Shown piece after piece: positions 13,241-25,249 of a stretch of DNA of 64,000 nt. This stretch comes from Hydractinia symbiolongicarpus (Eukaryota; Cnidaria; Hydrozoa; Anthoathecata; Hydractiniidae), in NCBI RefSeq assembly GCF_029227915.1, contig NC_079888.1:14243001-14307000 (forward strand), given 5' to 3'. Each line of letters opens with the position of its first letter. Positions within the stretch are counted from its first letter, which is position 1. The notes beneath the pieces are model-generated. The model had not been told where the DNA came from. It searched no databases and worked only from the letters and a program-made list of their open reading frames with translations. A program made the translations under genes and the position numbers.

Positions 13241-16108
13241 TCACCAAAACGTTTTCTGTGCTCGTCAAGGTTTTGTTCCGCCATTTTGAACATCATGTGG
13301 CGAGTGAATAAATAAGTTAAACCAAGTTGGGAATTTCCGATCCGTTTAAATTGAGTAATATTATTGGACAAGGAGATTTAATATTAAACTTGGGTTACAA
13401 AACCATATCTAACAATGAAGATTTAGGAAATGAGTCAAAAAAGAAGAAGAAGCTTAAGCCAACTTAAATTTCTTTACCTTATATAAATAACTTAAATATA
13501 AAATGCTACAATGAAACTGCGTCGAACATCTATAACACAATAACCTGTATACATTTACCTTGTATCATTCTTGTAAACCATAGATCACTTAACACTTTGA
13601 AATATACTACGTTTTCAAAATCTAATTAAACTTAGCATACCAAATGTTAACTATAAAAAGTTTTTAATGGCAGCATATTTTGTGAAGTCATTAGAAACTT
13701 GAAACATACCGAAAATACCACTTTATTAATTCTAGAACAAATTTTAATGTTGAAGTTTCAGGAATCCAAATAAACGTTATTTAACATGTTTTTCTGTTTT
13801 TATGTAATTCGTATATAAAATGGTAAAAATTGCCCCAAAAACCAGTATTCGCGATCTTCGTGTTCGAAAAATACAGGAAATCAAATTAATCACATGTCCA
13901 AAATTTAAAGAATAATTAGGCCATGAAAGGTATGCGACTTTGGCTTACAGATGTCTAATACATAAATATGTAACATAAATGTGTAGCATAGCAAAACGGA
14001 ATTATTAAGAAAAAATGAGCATTGAGCGAAACTTCCCCTTCCGCGAATTAGGTTGGCGGAAGTTACTTTACTGAATATAGGGATTTCTTAGTTTTGCGCA
14101 ATATGCAACAAAAGATTTACAAGAAGCAGAATCCTCCCCCTTCTTAGTATTTTCAGGGTTAACGCATTTTATATCCCCTGTGTTTCTCTTATTACACACT
14201 TTCACACATTTTAACCAAACTTTTCATTATTCTAATTTTTCTATTATTCTTTACGATATGCATTTTGTGTCAGAATCGTTTCACTTGAAAGAAGCTTTTA
14301 TCAGCCTCATGTAATTGATACTGAAATGTTTATAGTAAAAATATGTTGTTTTTGGATGATGCTAAATAAACTTCGGTCATATATAATTGGTAGTCCTTTA
14401 GACTTTCAACAAAACATAATACCCTCTCTAATATTTCCTTCATGTTTATCACTTAAATTTACAATCATAACATAAGAAAATGTGCGATATGTTTTTTTTG
14501 CTTTTAGAAAAATTTAAATTGCTTTGCTGGCGTTTCATTTCTGACATAAACTTCCAATCCAACATCATTTGTGTTATACATCAAAAAAAGTTGTTAGCTT
14601 GAAGCTGTTTCATAATCATCGTAACCTTTATTGTTTCTCTCAAGACCGGTGTAATTAGCTTGGGAAAAGTCTTTTTGTGACAGTGATAATTCAGTGTAAT
14701 GCTTATTCGTCTAAAAATATAGAAACGAAATTATTGGTAATCTCAACTTTTAGCACTAGCTTGTGTGAAAAACAATTTACAAATAATATGGAGATATTTA
14801 CTAGCCTGATCAGATTTACTCATTTCCATATTGACTGAATTAGGTAAAGAAATCTCATCATACAGATTTCCCTATAAATATAAATGTTTAGCAGTACATA
14901 CTTGGTTCGTCAATTTTACATAACTTCTATAGATTAAAAATATTTTAAAAAACGTAAAAAAATGTGAATTAAATTTACTTGTGCAGGGGATTCATTTTTG
15001 TTTTTCCAATTAATTTTTATTCTAAATAATAAAAGAATGCATAAAAATGTAATTTCTATCCAGTAAACCAGGTTCATGTAAGTGGTATCGGTTTCTTAAC
15101 AACTGGCTTTAAAAATATTAATAAATGAACGTGTAATATAATGTACTTACATCAATAAATTCTTCTTTTTTCCAATATAGATTATAAAAAATAAAATTAG
15201 TAAAAATCCAACCAAAAGAGATAATACAACAATAACTACATTTTCAGTTTCAGTACTACATTTGTGAACAATAACAATGCGTGTTTTTCTTGTTGCATTT
15301 GTGGCAGTAATTTCTGTTGTTGTTGTTGTTGTTTTTATTGTTTTGTTTTCTGTTGCTTTTGTTGTTTTGGGTGATGGTGATATTGCAGGTAGTGAGGTTA
15401 GATCTATGAAAAAAAATTGATGTAATATAATTAATATAAATTTTAGGACAGAGAAAGTGATTTATCTTAAAGATACGTGACGTTATATTGTATAATTTCT
15501 GCGCTGAATATATAATAATATAGTATAACTATATTGATTTTATAGATTTAGGACATACAAGAAACATTCCCTTCATATTTAATAATCACACATCTTGTCG
15601 CAGAGTAGTTTAAGATATTCTTCCCTGTATCATCCAAGCAATTTATAAAAAGCTTGATTAACATTCCATCCCAGTGTTTTTTGAAACCTATTTCAACCTA
15701 GAACACAAAATAGTAATTTTAAAATCACATAAGTATAATTAACTGTTGTCAAGAATATGACATACTTACAAATTGTTTCGCATAATTAAATTGATAAGCC
15801 AAAGTTTTTTTCATTTCTTCACCCATGCGAGAATTCCAAACTGCTGATGTTGCTATGTTTACGCTTTGAACATCTATTCTTCCAGCTGTGTGATTACTAC
15901 AATTTGTTCCGTTTGGATAGGACGCCTTCTGCGGTAATGTCACTCTCAAACTTTTTTTTTTAAATGCATCTCTCGGAACAAATCCAATAAACCGATCGGG
16001 CCATAAATAAAACATCCATTCACAGCCTAATATAAAATGAATCCATGTAAGTGTTCCTTCTCATTACTAATCAATAACATAAAATTTATTAAAAAAAACA
16101 GTTATCAC
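13241..16108. repeat. Segmental duplication, copy B (no Helitron)
   Basis: Same sequence as 1-5097 without the Helitron trimer. The junction ccaaaa|tttaaag at 13903/13904 is the unoccupied version of the Helitron target. It carries exons 2-7 of gene B, in the same orientation as copy A. The right boundary, near 16108, falls within a diverged exon 2 copy. Confidence 0.85.
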
Positions 16109-16191
16109 TTTTGATTTTGTAACATTAAACGCAACCTTCGGAACAAATCGAATAGTGTAAGTGGGCCAAATATAAAACGACCATTCGCATT
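16108..16191 (-). pseudogene. Truncated extra copy of the receptor family's exon 2
   Basis: Directly upstream of gene B's exon 2, a minus-strand stretch begins after a good acceptor (CCTTAG at 16192-16197) in the family's phase and encodes ECEWSFYIWPTYTIRFVPK, matching CELMFYLWPDQFIGFV of gene A. It stops being similar near 16108, exactly where the A/B segmental duplication ends. It is therefore the 5' part of a third, diverged exon 2 cut by the duplication breakpoint. Confidence 0.55.
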
Positions 16192-17855
16192 CTAAGGTTA
16201 TATTAGATTTTGTTAGTATAAATTCTTTTTATTACGTAATGAATAACACATATAATTTATCATTTTAAAAGATCCAATGGTTGCTTTTAAGAGCAATTTG
16301 TCTTTGTTAGATTTATTTTCTATTAATTTTCCATTTTCAGCACTGTAAGTAGTAGGTATCTTACAGTGCCAAGGAAGAAAACAATATGATTATATTAACC
16401 AATAACAAATCTGATAAATAGTTTATGTTATAAAAGAAATAAATGTTAAGCAAATTCAGCAAGGTCAAATCGGATATTCGTAATTGTTTAGTCGAGCTTG
16501 TGATATCAATATCAACAAAACGAGACTGAATAATTACGATATCCGATTTTACCGCGCTGAATGTTTCTTTTATCATGCACCATCGAAAGGGAATGAAATG
16601 ACAAGAACAATTTATTTTGTTTAACACAATCAGCAATTTTCAAACTTGTTTTTGTTTTTGTCTTTTTCGTTGTTTTTGTTTCTTGTTGTTTTAAACGTTC
16701 GCGCTTCTGTTATTTTCAGCTCTCCGTCTGATTGCTTATCTTTTGTGTACTACTATAGAAAACAATAAAAGATGGAGTGCGATATATAATACATCATTTG
16801 TTTGATAACTTCTCATTTTTAATTAGTTCTAATTCTTCATCTGATTGACTTGCATGTAATTTTATAAAAGAACTATATTTATAAGTGCCAGCGAATCTGT
16901 CGAATATATCTCGAGCAGATATTCAATGCCATATCGGAAAAGTGAGACTCGGGACTCTTGTCACCCTGTTGCTATTATAGAGAGTTACAATAAAGGTATT
17001 TGCAAGTATTGTTTGTGTATAATTATTATTATAAACATTATTTATCATGCGCAATTACAGTATCTTTATCTTTCACACCTTGGAATAATAAAAGGTTAAT
17101 CTGTTCATATAGCGCTACAATAATGACGAAAAATAGATGATGAGAAGAAAGATACACACTAATGGAAATTGTGTTTCAAAGATTTTAACAATACCACCAG
17201 CTTGAAATAGTCTCCCAAATTTGACATGTACAAAATTTCCCGGAAACAGAAAATTGGAAGAGGATCGTTCCCTACTGTTTACTGTTCACAGTTACTCAAA
17301 AAACTGTGTAACTGTGAGAACACAAGGGCCACAACAAAGCTATGAAGGAGCTAAAATATAAAGAGTGGGGTAAAACAGGCAAAAAGTTAGGGAAGGAAGC
17401 TATGATGATGGGGCTAAAACATAAATATTTAAACTTCAAAAATGATAAAATAAGAGGAAAATTAAAAACAATCTAAGAAAATTTAAAAGATTTAAATCTA
17501 CAAGCAAAGAACATTTGAGGACTTCCTTCAAGTTTAGTGTTCTTTTCTGGTAGATGTTTTACACGTGTATATCTTTTGTTATTGTTTTTAAAGTGTCCGA
17601 ATTATCAACAGACTTGAACCTAATCTATTTTTTATCTTTCCCTTCATCGAGTTTGAATTCTTCGCATCACACATTGTGTTTTATACTTATCCCAGTAACG
17701 ACTATAATGTTGAGCATGAGGTTTTCTTTCCTCTTTTGACGATTTTTTTACATTTTGTTCCTTGCTCTATATATTTTTTTCACAGCTTATATTGTGTATA
17801 TTTTTTATTAAAAACAACACATTGTTGACTTTCGATACTTCTTTTGGTCTGTTTT
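16192..17855. other. Gene B intron 1, proximal part: nothing recognised
   Basis: AT-rich, no supported exon. Around 16430-16620 lie short inverted segments (cggatattcgtaatt and aattacgatatccg). Confidence 0.4.
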
Positions 17856-18802
17856 TTGCGGAGAGTAGCGGAGCCTATTTCCTCATTATATAAGCCAAAT
17901 ATAAGGGAAAAGAAGTACGATGGAGAGTATATAGCATTTCTATGCGATTTCGTCCCTATACATCCGAATTATAAAAATTCAAACAAAAAATCACAGTAAT
18001 CCAGCAATTTAATGTGGTCATTCTTTAGTACAGTTTATAGTAAGCGAGACAACGTGTTTATCAAGGAGCAAAGCGATGGAGTGTTTGTTGTTTTTTAAAG
18101 ATGGTGCCAAGCGGACGAACTGATATTTTCAAGAAAACGAAAGAGGGAAGTATGAATAGCTAGCTAGTATATCACTATTTTTTACATGTAATGAACCTCT
18201 TCTCACCCACACCTAACTAGCAAATAACTACCAACATATGTGGCAAAATAAGCTGGTATAACACTACCAAATTGGCTAGCTAGCAGCATAAACTAGGTAG
18301 TTAACCAGCACAAAACTGTTTTTCTCACTAGCTACTTATCTGACATAAAACTGGCTACTTGGCCGGCATAAAATTAGCTATGTTGCTAGATTTAAATGAT
18401 CCTTAAGACATATTTTCTAGTCACAATGAGTTAATTATGCTCTGATTAGGAAAGTACCATCAAATATCTACAATTATCCACAAAATATGTTGGTTCTAAC
18501 AATTTTAGACAAAAAACTAAGAACCAAAAGTTTAGCCAAATCAGCAAAAGAACATTGGTATAGACATATATTCTTTTTAGCAGAAGAGCCTGGACTTTTT
18601 TTATAAATAAAAGAATAAATGCAACCTCCATAATGTGTTTTTTGCAACCTTGTCCCTAGTATTTATTTTGAAAAATATAGTGAAAATGGAAGGTTATGTA
18701 GAGCTATCACTATTTTTCACTTTTAGGTCATTCACACCCCTAAAAAGCTCCCTAACTAAAGCATAAAACATAATTTAGTGGCTCAGATTTTCTAGCTAAA
18801 TA

Positions 18803-19281
18803 AAGAGGGTGCCGATAAGCCGCAAACGCCCGCATATATACGGGCGAGTTCGGGCGACTTTTCGAATTAAATTGACGGTTGTCGGCCGAAACCGCCCGCA
18901 CTTTCCCGAACTCGCCTGGAACATTCCCGAAATGCAACACCTTGTAACATAAACATGGCGGACGACAGTTAAAAGAATGCGTTTGAAGAGAAAGGAGTTA
19001 ATAAAGTTTATATATAAGTTATTTATCAAGTAAATCTTATCACAAATCATAAAAAACAGTTCTTTTAAGAACTTCGCTATCACATAGTTAGTTCATTTTA
19101 ATTTTTATACTTTTTTAAATAATTCTTCGAGAGTCATTTGTGGTGAATCTTTTTTTTTTCGGGCATTGTTCGGGACTATGCGGGTTTTTGCAGGCAAATA
19201 CCCGACCTTTTTTCAAAAAGCCGAACTCGCCCGAAAACGCCCGCACTTTTTACGGCGTATGCGGCTTATCGGCACCCTCGT
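18803..19281. mobile_element. hAT-like MITE in the left composite repeat
   Basis: 479 bp, terminal inverted repeats a.GAGGGTGCCGATAAGCCGCA, flanked by perfect 8-bp duplications GCTAAATA (18795-18802 and 19282-19289). An 8-bp duplication with A.G-type ends fits hAT. The inner part has CG-rich palindromic segments (cgggcgagttcgggcg). Non-coding. Confidence 0.75.
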
Positions 19282-19377
19282 GCTAAATATACCAAACTAG
19301 GTGCCATATTTTTTAGTAAAAAGACTGTGAGCATATATAAGATGCACATGTAAAGTTTTTCATATATATATAATCAT

Positions 19378-19445
19378 GCCCTGTTGGTCAAATGGCTATG
19401 ACACTCATGCAAATGAGAGATCCAGGTTCAAATCCTGGACAGGGC
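19378..19445 (+). tRNA. tRNA-like sequence (degenerate anticodon arm)
   Basis: 68 nt with a perfect 7-bp acceptor stem (GCCCTGT/ACAGGGC), a D-arm (GTCA..TGAC) with a TGGT box A-like start, and a perfect T-arm (CCAGG TTCAAAT CCTGG). The anticodon arm is short: CTCA/TGAG closes a 6-nt loop TGCAAA, so no standard anticodon can be assigned. A pseudo-tRNA or an internal RNA polymerase III promoter is more likely than a working tRNA. Confidence 0.5.
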
Positions 19446-19659
19446 TAGGAAAAACATAATTATCTTGCACTTACAACAACCAGGTAAATGTTTCGCCTTT
19501 TTCGTGGACTTCTCTAATTATTTCTATATCTTGACTTTTTAATGTTGTTGTCATTGGAACCAAGTTAACTTTTAATCTCAGATTTATTAAAAATTGATAG
19601 TTTTTTTGGCGTTATGACCGATTGTTTAAATATTTGTATTGGCACATAATTCTGCTAAC

Positions 19660-19735
19660 ATATATATATATTGTACTGTATATATATTGAATTGAACTGT
19701 ATATATATTGTACTGTATATATATTGAACGGATAT
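19660..19735. repeat. Short TATATATATTG-based tandem repeat
   Basis: About four imperfect copies of a 16-22 bp unit (tatatatattgtactg / aattgaactg). Confidence 0.6.
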
Positions 19736-19876
19736 AAATTTGAGAGCTTTGTTTGAGCTACTGAATTTGAAATATTTGCATCTCAATATTTTCTATACTC
19801 CTGGATTAATATGATACATATCTTAGATATATCGAGTATACGAATCTTTGAGTTGTAGGGGGATTCTCTATTAAGG

Positions 19877-20105
19877 TGCCTGCCCCTGCCTTGCCGTTCC
19901 CTTGCCTTGCCTAACCCTGCCTTGCTGATTCCTCTTCCTGTTTCCTTGCCTGCCTTTGCCTACCCTTCCCATGCCTTTTCTGGTGCCTGGCTTCTATGCC
20001 CTTGCCTGTGCCTCTATGCCTTGCCTACCCCTGCCTTGCTGATTCCTCTTCCTGTTTCCTTGCCTGCCTTTGCCGTGCCCTTTCCTTGCCGTGCTTTGCC
20101 TTGGC
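19877..20105 (+). repeat. CCTTGCC-type minisatellite
   Basis: Repeats of CCTTGCCT/GCCTTTGCC with a higher-order unit containing gattcctcttcctgtttc. Long open frames in several phases here are low-complexity artefacts. Confidence 0.75.
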
Positions 20106-20354
20106 AACCTCTCCGCAACACTTTCTATATTGATTACACATTTGCAAATATTGAGTACCGAGTCTCGAGTTCCGAATCCGGGATCCAGAATACCGGGTCC
20201 CAAATCCAAGTCCGGCTTTCCTATTCGACTAAGGACTGCATGTATAACCAAAATATTTCGTCAGACGCTCCCGCCTGAAATGCATGATAATAGATCTTAT
20301 CTGTTCAGTCATTGTCATTGAATGCTATAAATATTATCATGATATAAACAAGAC

Positions 20355-21705
20355 TGTTTATTCTAGTTTACGTTTTGACAGCCACATCTGTCATCGACCG
20401 CCAATGAACGAAATCATCTTTGGCCATTAGTTAGCTGCGAAAATAATAGAAGATCAAAACTAGTCAATCATATTCTATTAAGCGTGACACAAAGAATATC
20501 TTAATACGTTTAAATAGAGATAACTGCATCGATCATAGATTAGATTACTTACTTAAAACATTAAATTTAGACCATTCCAAGATGCATAAACAGAGAATTC
20601 CCGTACGCTTAATTTTTTTTGTCTACAGAATCTCCTTTATATGCTTTATCTAATATTTAGCTACCATTCTTAGCAATTACACAAAAGTTAATAACTGTAA
20701 AAACTCAAAAGAGTTTTTTTAAATTACCCCGAAACGTACGAATCAAAGACGGCGAGTGTATGGTATCGATTGATGCTACTTCGCTTTACGCAAATGTGCT
20801 GATAAAGGACACATTTTACATCATAAGGGAATAACTGTTAAATGATGATGAGTATGAGAACGAAACACATGTGACTTTAAATAATCTAATGTCCTTTATA
20901 AAAGTGGTACTTATGATACATAGTATTTATGTACCATCTTTACGCAAAACCAACTTATACTTATCAATATCTGAAATACCCACCTAATCATGAAATGTTT
21001 TGCAAAGAATGCGTACTCGTTAATTGACAGAGCAGTCAATGTAGTCAGTGGAGAAAATGAGTAAGAGAAAGGTTGTGTACCAGAAACAGGTAACATACCT
21101 CGTCCGGTATTAAAACATTATAAAATAAAGCCAGTCTTTCAATATCAACACACGCTACAGTATACTCCGCATCCGAAGGACAAAATATATGTAGAGAATC
21201 AATGCAATACTGCCTATGAAATCTTGTGTAAGGATTGTGAAGTTGTTTATGTCAGTTGAACGAGACGAATGTTCAAACAACGTGTAAAAGAGTACAAAAG
21301 GGACATCTACAAAGCTAATAAAGACTATAATGAAATTGCGGACCATAAATGAAAAAAGGACCAAAAAAAGATCATAGACTGTGAGAAGTGAAAAAACAAA
21401 AAAAAATAGTACAGACAGAAATATTCACATCAATAGTATTTCCTATCACATTTGAAATAAGAGCAACTTGGTTCGAGAAAACGTAACGAAAACAATACCT
21501 TTGTAAAAAGAAAAGATTATAATCAATCTGTTATTTCCATCTGGGTCCGTAAAAGGTTAAATAATTCAATTTCTGTGATGTGATTGGCTAATTTCGTTCT
21601 GCTAATTATCTCTGCAACTAATAAATAACCAAAGATGATTTCGATCATTAACCGTCAATGACAGCCGTAGCTGCCAAAAAGTAGCCTAGAACCGTAGCTT
21701 AAATT
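20355..21705 (+). mobile_element. Decayed Penelope-like retroelement with inverted terminal repeats
   Basis: From 20748 a plus-strand frame reads DGECMVSIDATSLYANV, the reverse transcriptase motif found as VSLDVTSLYTNVP in Penelope-like elements. Further on it reads YAKPTYTYQYLKYPPNH (the YRKPTHTxQYLHFxSxHP motif), SLIDRAVNVVS, and a GIY-YIG-like end (NTAYEILCKDCEVVYVS then KQRVKEYKRD). Many stops and frameshifts separate these. About 20355-20460 and 21600-21705 are imperfect inverted repeats (gtcat.gac ... cgaaatcatctttgg), consistent with the inverted LTRs some Penelope elements carry. Confidence 0.6.
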
Positions 21706-22544
21706 AAACTCATGTGTTCATAATATAATAATTAATATTTACATTATTCAATAACAACATTATTGCCAATATAGAGCAAGAACCATTGTAGTTTGACATA
21801 CACCACAGTTGCTTATTAAACTTCAATCAAGATTTGTTCGAGAATGTATATCACATAGATTATGGCATTTAATATATGGTAAATCTCTTAATTTGTGATA
21901 AAGCTTGTTCCGAAAATTATTCCGTGCCATTTGAATAATCTAACTTCACGTAAAATAACAATGGAACAAAATTCTCTCTGTTATTATTATCACAGCTCCT
22001 TAGTCAATTTTAAATGACTATATGTAAAAATTAAGTGTTGTTAATTCGATAAAAATAATCTTCATATCAAAAGAAAATTTAGCAAGAACAATTTACTAAT
22101 CCGATGAGGAAAAAATATAAACTTTCCGCGCCTTAGAAGTGCATTCGCTTATTGGTAGTAAGTATAATATACTATAAGCTTCTTGTAAATTGTCTAATCG
22201 AAATGTGAGATAAACCTAACTATCCGATAAATTTTATTATAACTGATCATGCCCAAACTTGTAGCTAAATGTTTTCCCTAACTTCTATGCTTTTACCAAA
22301 CTTTATTTCATTTTCAGATTGATTTCCTCAGTAGTATCAATATTTATCCGATTGTAGTTTGCAGAAAAAAGGATACATAAATTTAAAACAGTAAAAAGAA
22401 TATTTTGAGTTTTATCCAAAAAACCTTCGAACTTCGAAATGTTGTAATTTAAGTAATACTAATAAAACGAGTGATAGAGCACGTTTATAGACATACTTAA
22501 GGTTCCAAAAGATGGCAAAAATAACAATGTATATCAACATTTAC
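21706..22544. other. Gene B intron 1, distal part: nothing recognised
   Basis: AT-rich non-coding sequence between the Penelope remnant and gene B's leader-like exon. Confidence 0.4.
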
Positions 22545-22744
22545 CAGCTTGATGCATATAATTAACACATTCTATATGTTGCGTCACACTTTCTTTCATA
22601 ACGAAAGTTCCATTTCCACACGTACTACCATTTGCAAGTCTATCTCCAGTCTTTTCTCGTGCAATTTGAAGTGCTTTGAAGAGTTTTAAGCAGAATAGTA
22701 TTTTTCAGTCTAATTTGTTTATCGGCTATTTAAACATTACGTAA

Positions 22745-23142
22745 TTACAAAGATTGACGTCAATAGCATTCAAACATTCGGAAAAGCCCTTGTATTGCAT
22801 TCTTGACTTGGAAACGGGTCGAAATAACTGACGTCATCTTCGGCATGTGTAACTAGGGAACACCTGGGACTAAAATGAAATCAATTTTCAAAAGCTGTTC
22901 ACAGGACCCAGTTCGAAATAGACGATTTAATAAATGGTGTTTAAATAATATGTTTAAACACCATGATCCTACACATTCTGTTATTAGCGTTTTAGGCTGT
23001 ACACAACAAAGGCAACAAGTAAATAAAATTTCTAAAAAAAATTTATTGTCTACTGACGGGCTATTGCTAACGCCATCAAATCCAAATAGCATATCTTTTC
23101 CATTGTTCCTCTGTCTTATTGGATTTTTCCACGGGCCCTTTT
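22745..23142 (+). mobile_element. Diverged 3' fragment of the trimer-type Helitron
   Basis: Shares with 1831-2568 the segments gacgtca, cttggaaacggg.cgaaataactgacgtcat, gtaactaggga.cacctggga and ggatttttccacggg.cc. No clean CTAG end remains, so it is an old remnant. Confidence 0.55.
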
Positions 23143-23454
23143 AACTTTTTCCCATGTAGGGAGGATTCAATCCAAATTTCGTTTAAAATATCTCTTTTAG
23201 TGCTAATTCTAATATAATCAATCAAAAATGGATGGGAAAAATCAATTAATAAGCAGATGAAAAGGCACTAGACTTTATATGAGTTCAGCCTACTCGAAAG
23301 AGACCAAATAAGCTGACAATAATATGTTTCCGATGCTACAAAAGTGGCATATAATAAGCACTTCTCTGCAATGCTAAAACCTTAGCATTTGCTCTTATGC
23401 ATAGGGTATAGACGTCGTTACGAGATGTTAAACAATTGTCAATGCTTTTCTCTA

Positions 23455-24125
23455 ACAGTTAACTTCCTTACACTCCACTGGATGTTGACCATTTACAGGT
23501 ATATAAAGTGGTCATTCTCCAGGCTTTCCAAAATAACTTTGCACTTCTCCGCATGTAACTGAAGTCAATTACGGGGAAGCAAGATAGAAATAAATACAGG
23601 CAAATTTTTCAATTGTTGCTGTAGTTCAGTGACATATCCTCCAGATGCTTTTATGAGTATCATTGACGTCATTGTCAATGTAAGAGAACATCAAATCGTT
23701 TAAAAATATATCAATTAGCAGGGGCCCGAAAATATGGCATGAAGGTACACCGATCAATATATCCTATCACATGCTCTATGTCCCATATACCCAAACGATT
23801 TATTTACGATTACTAAGATAAATTTTATAACAAGAAGTAAAAAACCATACCAAAGTATATTTGCAATATGAAGATCATGGTTAATGAATTAAATCCCTTA
23901 CTAAGATCCATTAAAACAGCAGCCACAGTTTGACTCTGATCTAAAAAGCTGTACTAGTTATGCAACATATACAAATCACTATAGCCTTTCCTAAAACCGC
24001 TAAAAATGGTTAAAGTTTACTTTTCATAAATTCACTTATGTGACCAAACATAATTCGATCGAAAACTTTAGATATTGTACGCAATTTACTAACGATAGTT
24101 CTGTTTTTGACATTTCGAACGTTGT
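23455..24125 (-). pseudogene. Decayed LINE-type reverse transcriptase fragment
   Basis: On the minus strand, frames broken by stops give RTISKVFDRIMFGHISEF, TVAAVLMDLSKGFNSL and, further on, ASGGYVTEL and HAEKCKVILES. These match the non-LTR RT blocks TISKxFERxxxxQ, GAVLMDLSKAFDxLxH and LNAEKCKVM, in the right order. Too decayed to be active; the clade (CR1/L2-like) is uncertain. Confidence 0.6.
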
Positions 24126-24518
24126 AGTAATTAATTAGTTAATAAAAAAATCTCTTTGAAGTCCATACATCCAACATGTTCACATTTTATATCTGTGTTT
24201 AAAGTAATTTCAATCGTAAGCAAAAATTTGTTTTCATGTGATAACAACTGAAACGAAACTTGTTAATTAACTTCTTACGTAAATCTGATTTGAAGGATTA
24301 CATATTAAAAAATATGAATATATACCTCATTGATTTAATATAGATTTCAAAATATGTACAGATGGAAGTTTATAAAGTAAAGTAAAAAAGTCATTAAAGT
24401 GGAACCTCTTTACATCCGACATAATCTAACAGTTCGGTTTGTCTCGATTTGATTTGCCTCAAATAATATCGTCAAAAAAACTCACAACAAAAAATTCTTA
24501 AATTGAGAACTACTGTAA

Positions 24519-24570
24519 AATGGACATTCCATAAAGCGGACACTGGTATCCGCTTAATGGAATGTCCATT
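24519..24570. repeat. Hairpin with GGACATTCCAT arms
   Basis: 24-nt arms (aatggacattccat.aagcgga.a) with two mismatches around CTGG. The phrase aaagcgga(ca) recurs at 24604 and 24662, so this may be one end of a small repeat. Confidence 0.55.
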
Positions 24571-24724
24571 GGGTTCATTTTGGCCAGCATTGACCTGAAA
24601 AAAAGCGGACACTATTTTGGGTACTATCGTTTGGATCCATTTCTGTTAATACCGACCTTAATAAAGCGGACTGTTGTTTTATCTATTCACTTTATACTTT
24701 AACTTCTTTCAGAACAGTTATATA

Positions 24725-24756
24725 CTAGTACTCCAAACAAGTGTTTGGAGTACTAG
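24725..24756. repeat. Perfect short hairpin CTAGTACTCCAAACA
   Basis: 15-bp perfect arms around an AG centre. The arm resembles that of the hairpin at 5271-5308. Confidence 0.7.
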
Positions 24757-25166
24757 GCACTTTCTTTCTTTATCACTTAATGACTCTTCAAGCAATACTT
24801 ACAAGGAGGGTTTTCAATTCATCACCCCACTTGGAGTTTTTGCTAGCTAATGTGTAAACGGTTTAAAACAAGTCTCTTTTAAAAAACAAATACGTTTGTC
24901 CAGCAAGTGTCCCATTAGGAGAGTTTCCGCAATAGTGAGCTTTTACAATTCCAAAGAAAAATCATTTCCTTTTGTCCATTTTGTTAGTACCGATTAGTGC
25001 GAGTTTCTTTCTACTCCGTCGCAGACATGTATGACACCAGGGTTTTTTACATAAAAGGACAAGAAAATCTCTTTTTTCGATATTATTATGCCCGGATTGT
25101 AGTCCTTCGAGCACTTACATTTAGAATAAGGATAAAGGAATTATTGTAACTTTGAAAGCCTTGGTA

Positions 25167-25249
25167 CTTGCAGTGTAGTATGACATTAATGAAAATACCC
25201 TCTGTCGAATACAGAGGGTATTTGCATTAATGCCATATTATACTGCAAG
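25167..25249. repeat. 83-bp near-perfect hairpin
   Basis: Arms of about 39 nt from cttgcagtgtagtatgacat on the left to its complement on the right, meeting at accctctgt-cgaat-acagagggt. It could be a tiny MITE or a structured-RNA source; nothing else supports a function. Confidence 0.65.

Larger units (their letters stand above)
17856..20129. mobile_element. Composite repeat, left copy (2.3 kb)
   Basis: Matches 32846-36492 in reverse complement almost base for base over 17856-19315, and again around the tRNA-like sequence and the minisatellite. One end reads TTGCGGAGAGTAGCGGAGCC and the other, inverted, TATAGAAAGTGTTGCGGAGAGGTTGCC, so the ends share TTGCGGAGAG as a short terminal inverted repeat. 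It contains a hAT-like MITE, a tRNA-like sequence and a CCTTGCC minisatellite, but no coding sequence. No target duplication is obvious. It lies in intron 1 of gene B. Confidence 0.6.
14594..22700 (-). pseudogene. Gene B: paralog of gene A with intact downstream exons but degenerate leader exon
   Basis: Inferred exons: leader about 22690-22545, then 16026-15770, 15697-15559, 15403-15151, 15021-14979, 14871-about 14806 and 14710-14594. Exons 2-7 are open and match gene A closely; exon 4 has one extra Thr codon and exon 2 one extra Lys codon. Exon 3 uses a GTATGT donor where A uses GTAAGT. The tail keeps YTEL, 11 residues, YTGL and GYDDYETASS. The leader-like exon encodes LQIAREKTGDRLANGSTC and ends in the same phase at GTAAAT, but has an in-frame TGA and no ATG just upstream, so either it is dead or the true start lies elsewhere. 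Intron 1 (16027-22544) contains a 2.3-kb repeat and Penelope remnants. It may still be expressed from another 5' exon. Confidence 0.55.

Noticed and set aside
18446-18940. Identical small open frames repeated at 35280-35897
   Set aside because: They repeat only because the composite repeat is duplicated; they have no start context, conserved motif or codon pattern of a gene.
19907-20321. Overlapping open frames of 70-120 codons
   Set aside because: They are Leu/Pro/Ala-rich translations of the CCTTGCC minisatellite in several phases and both strands.
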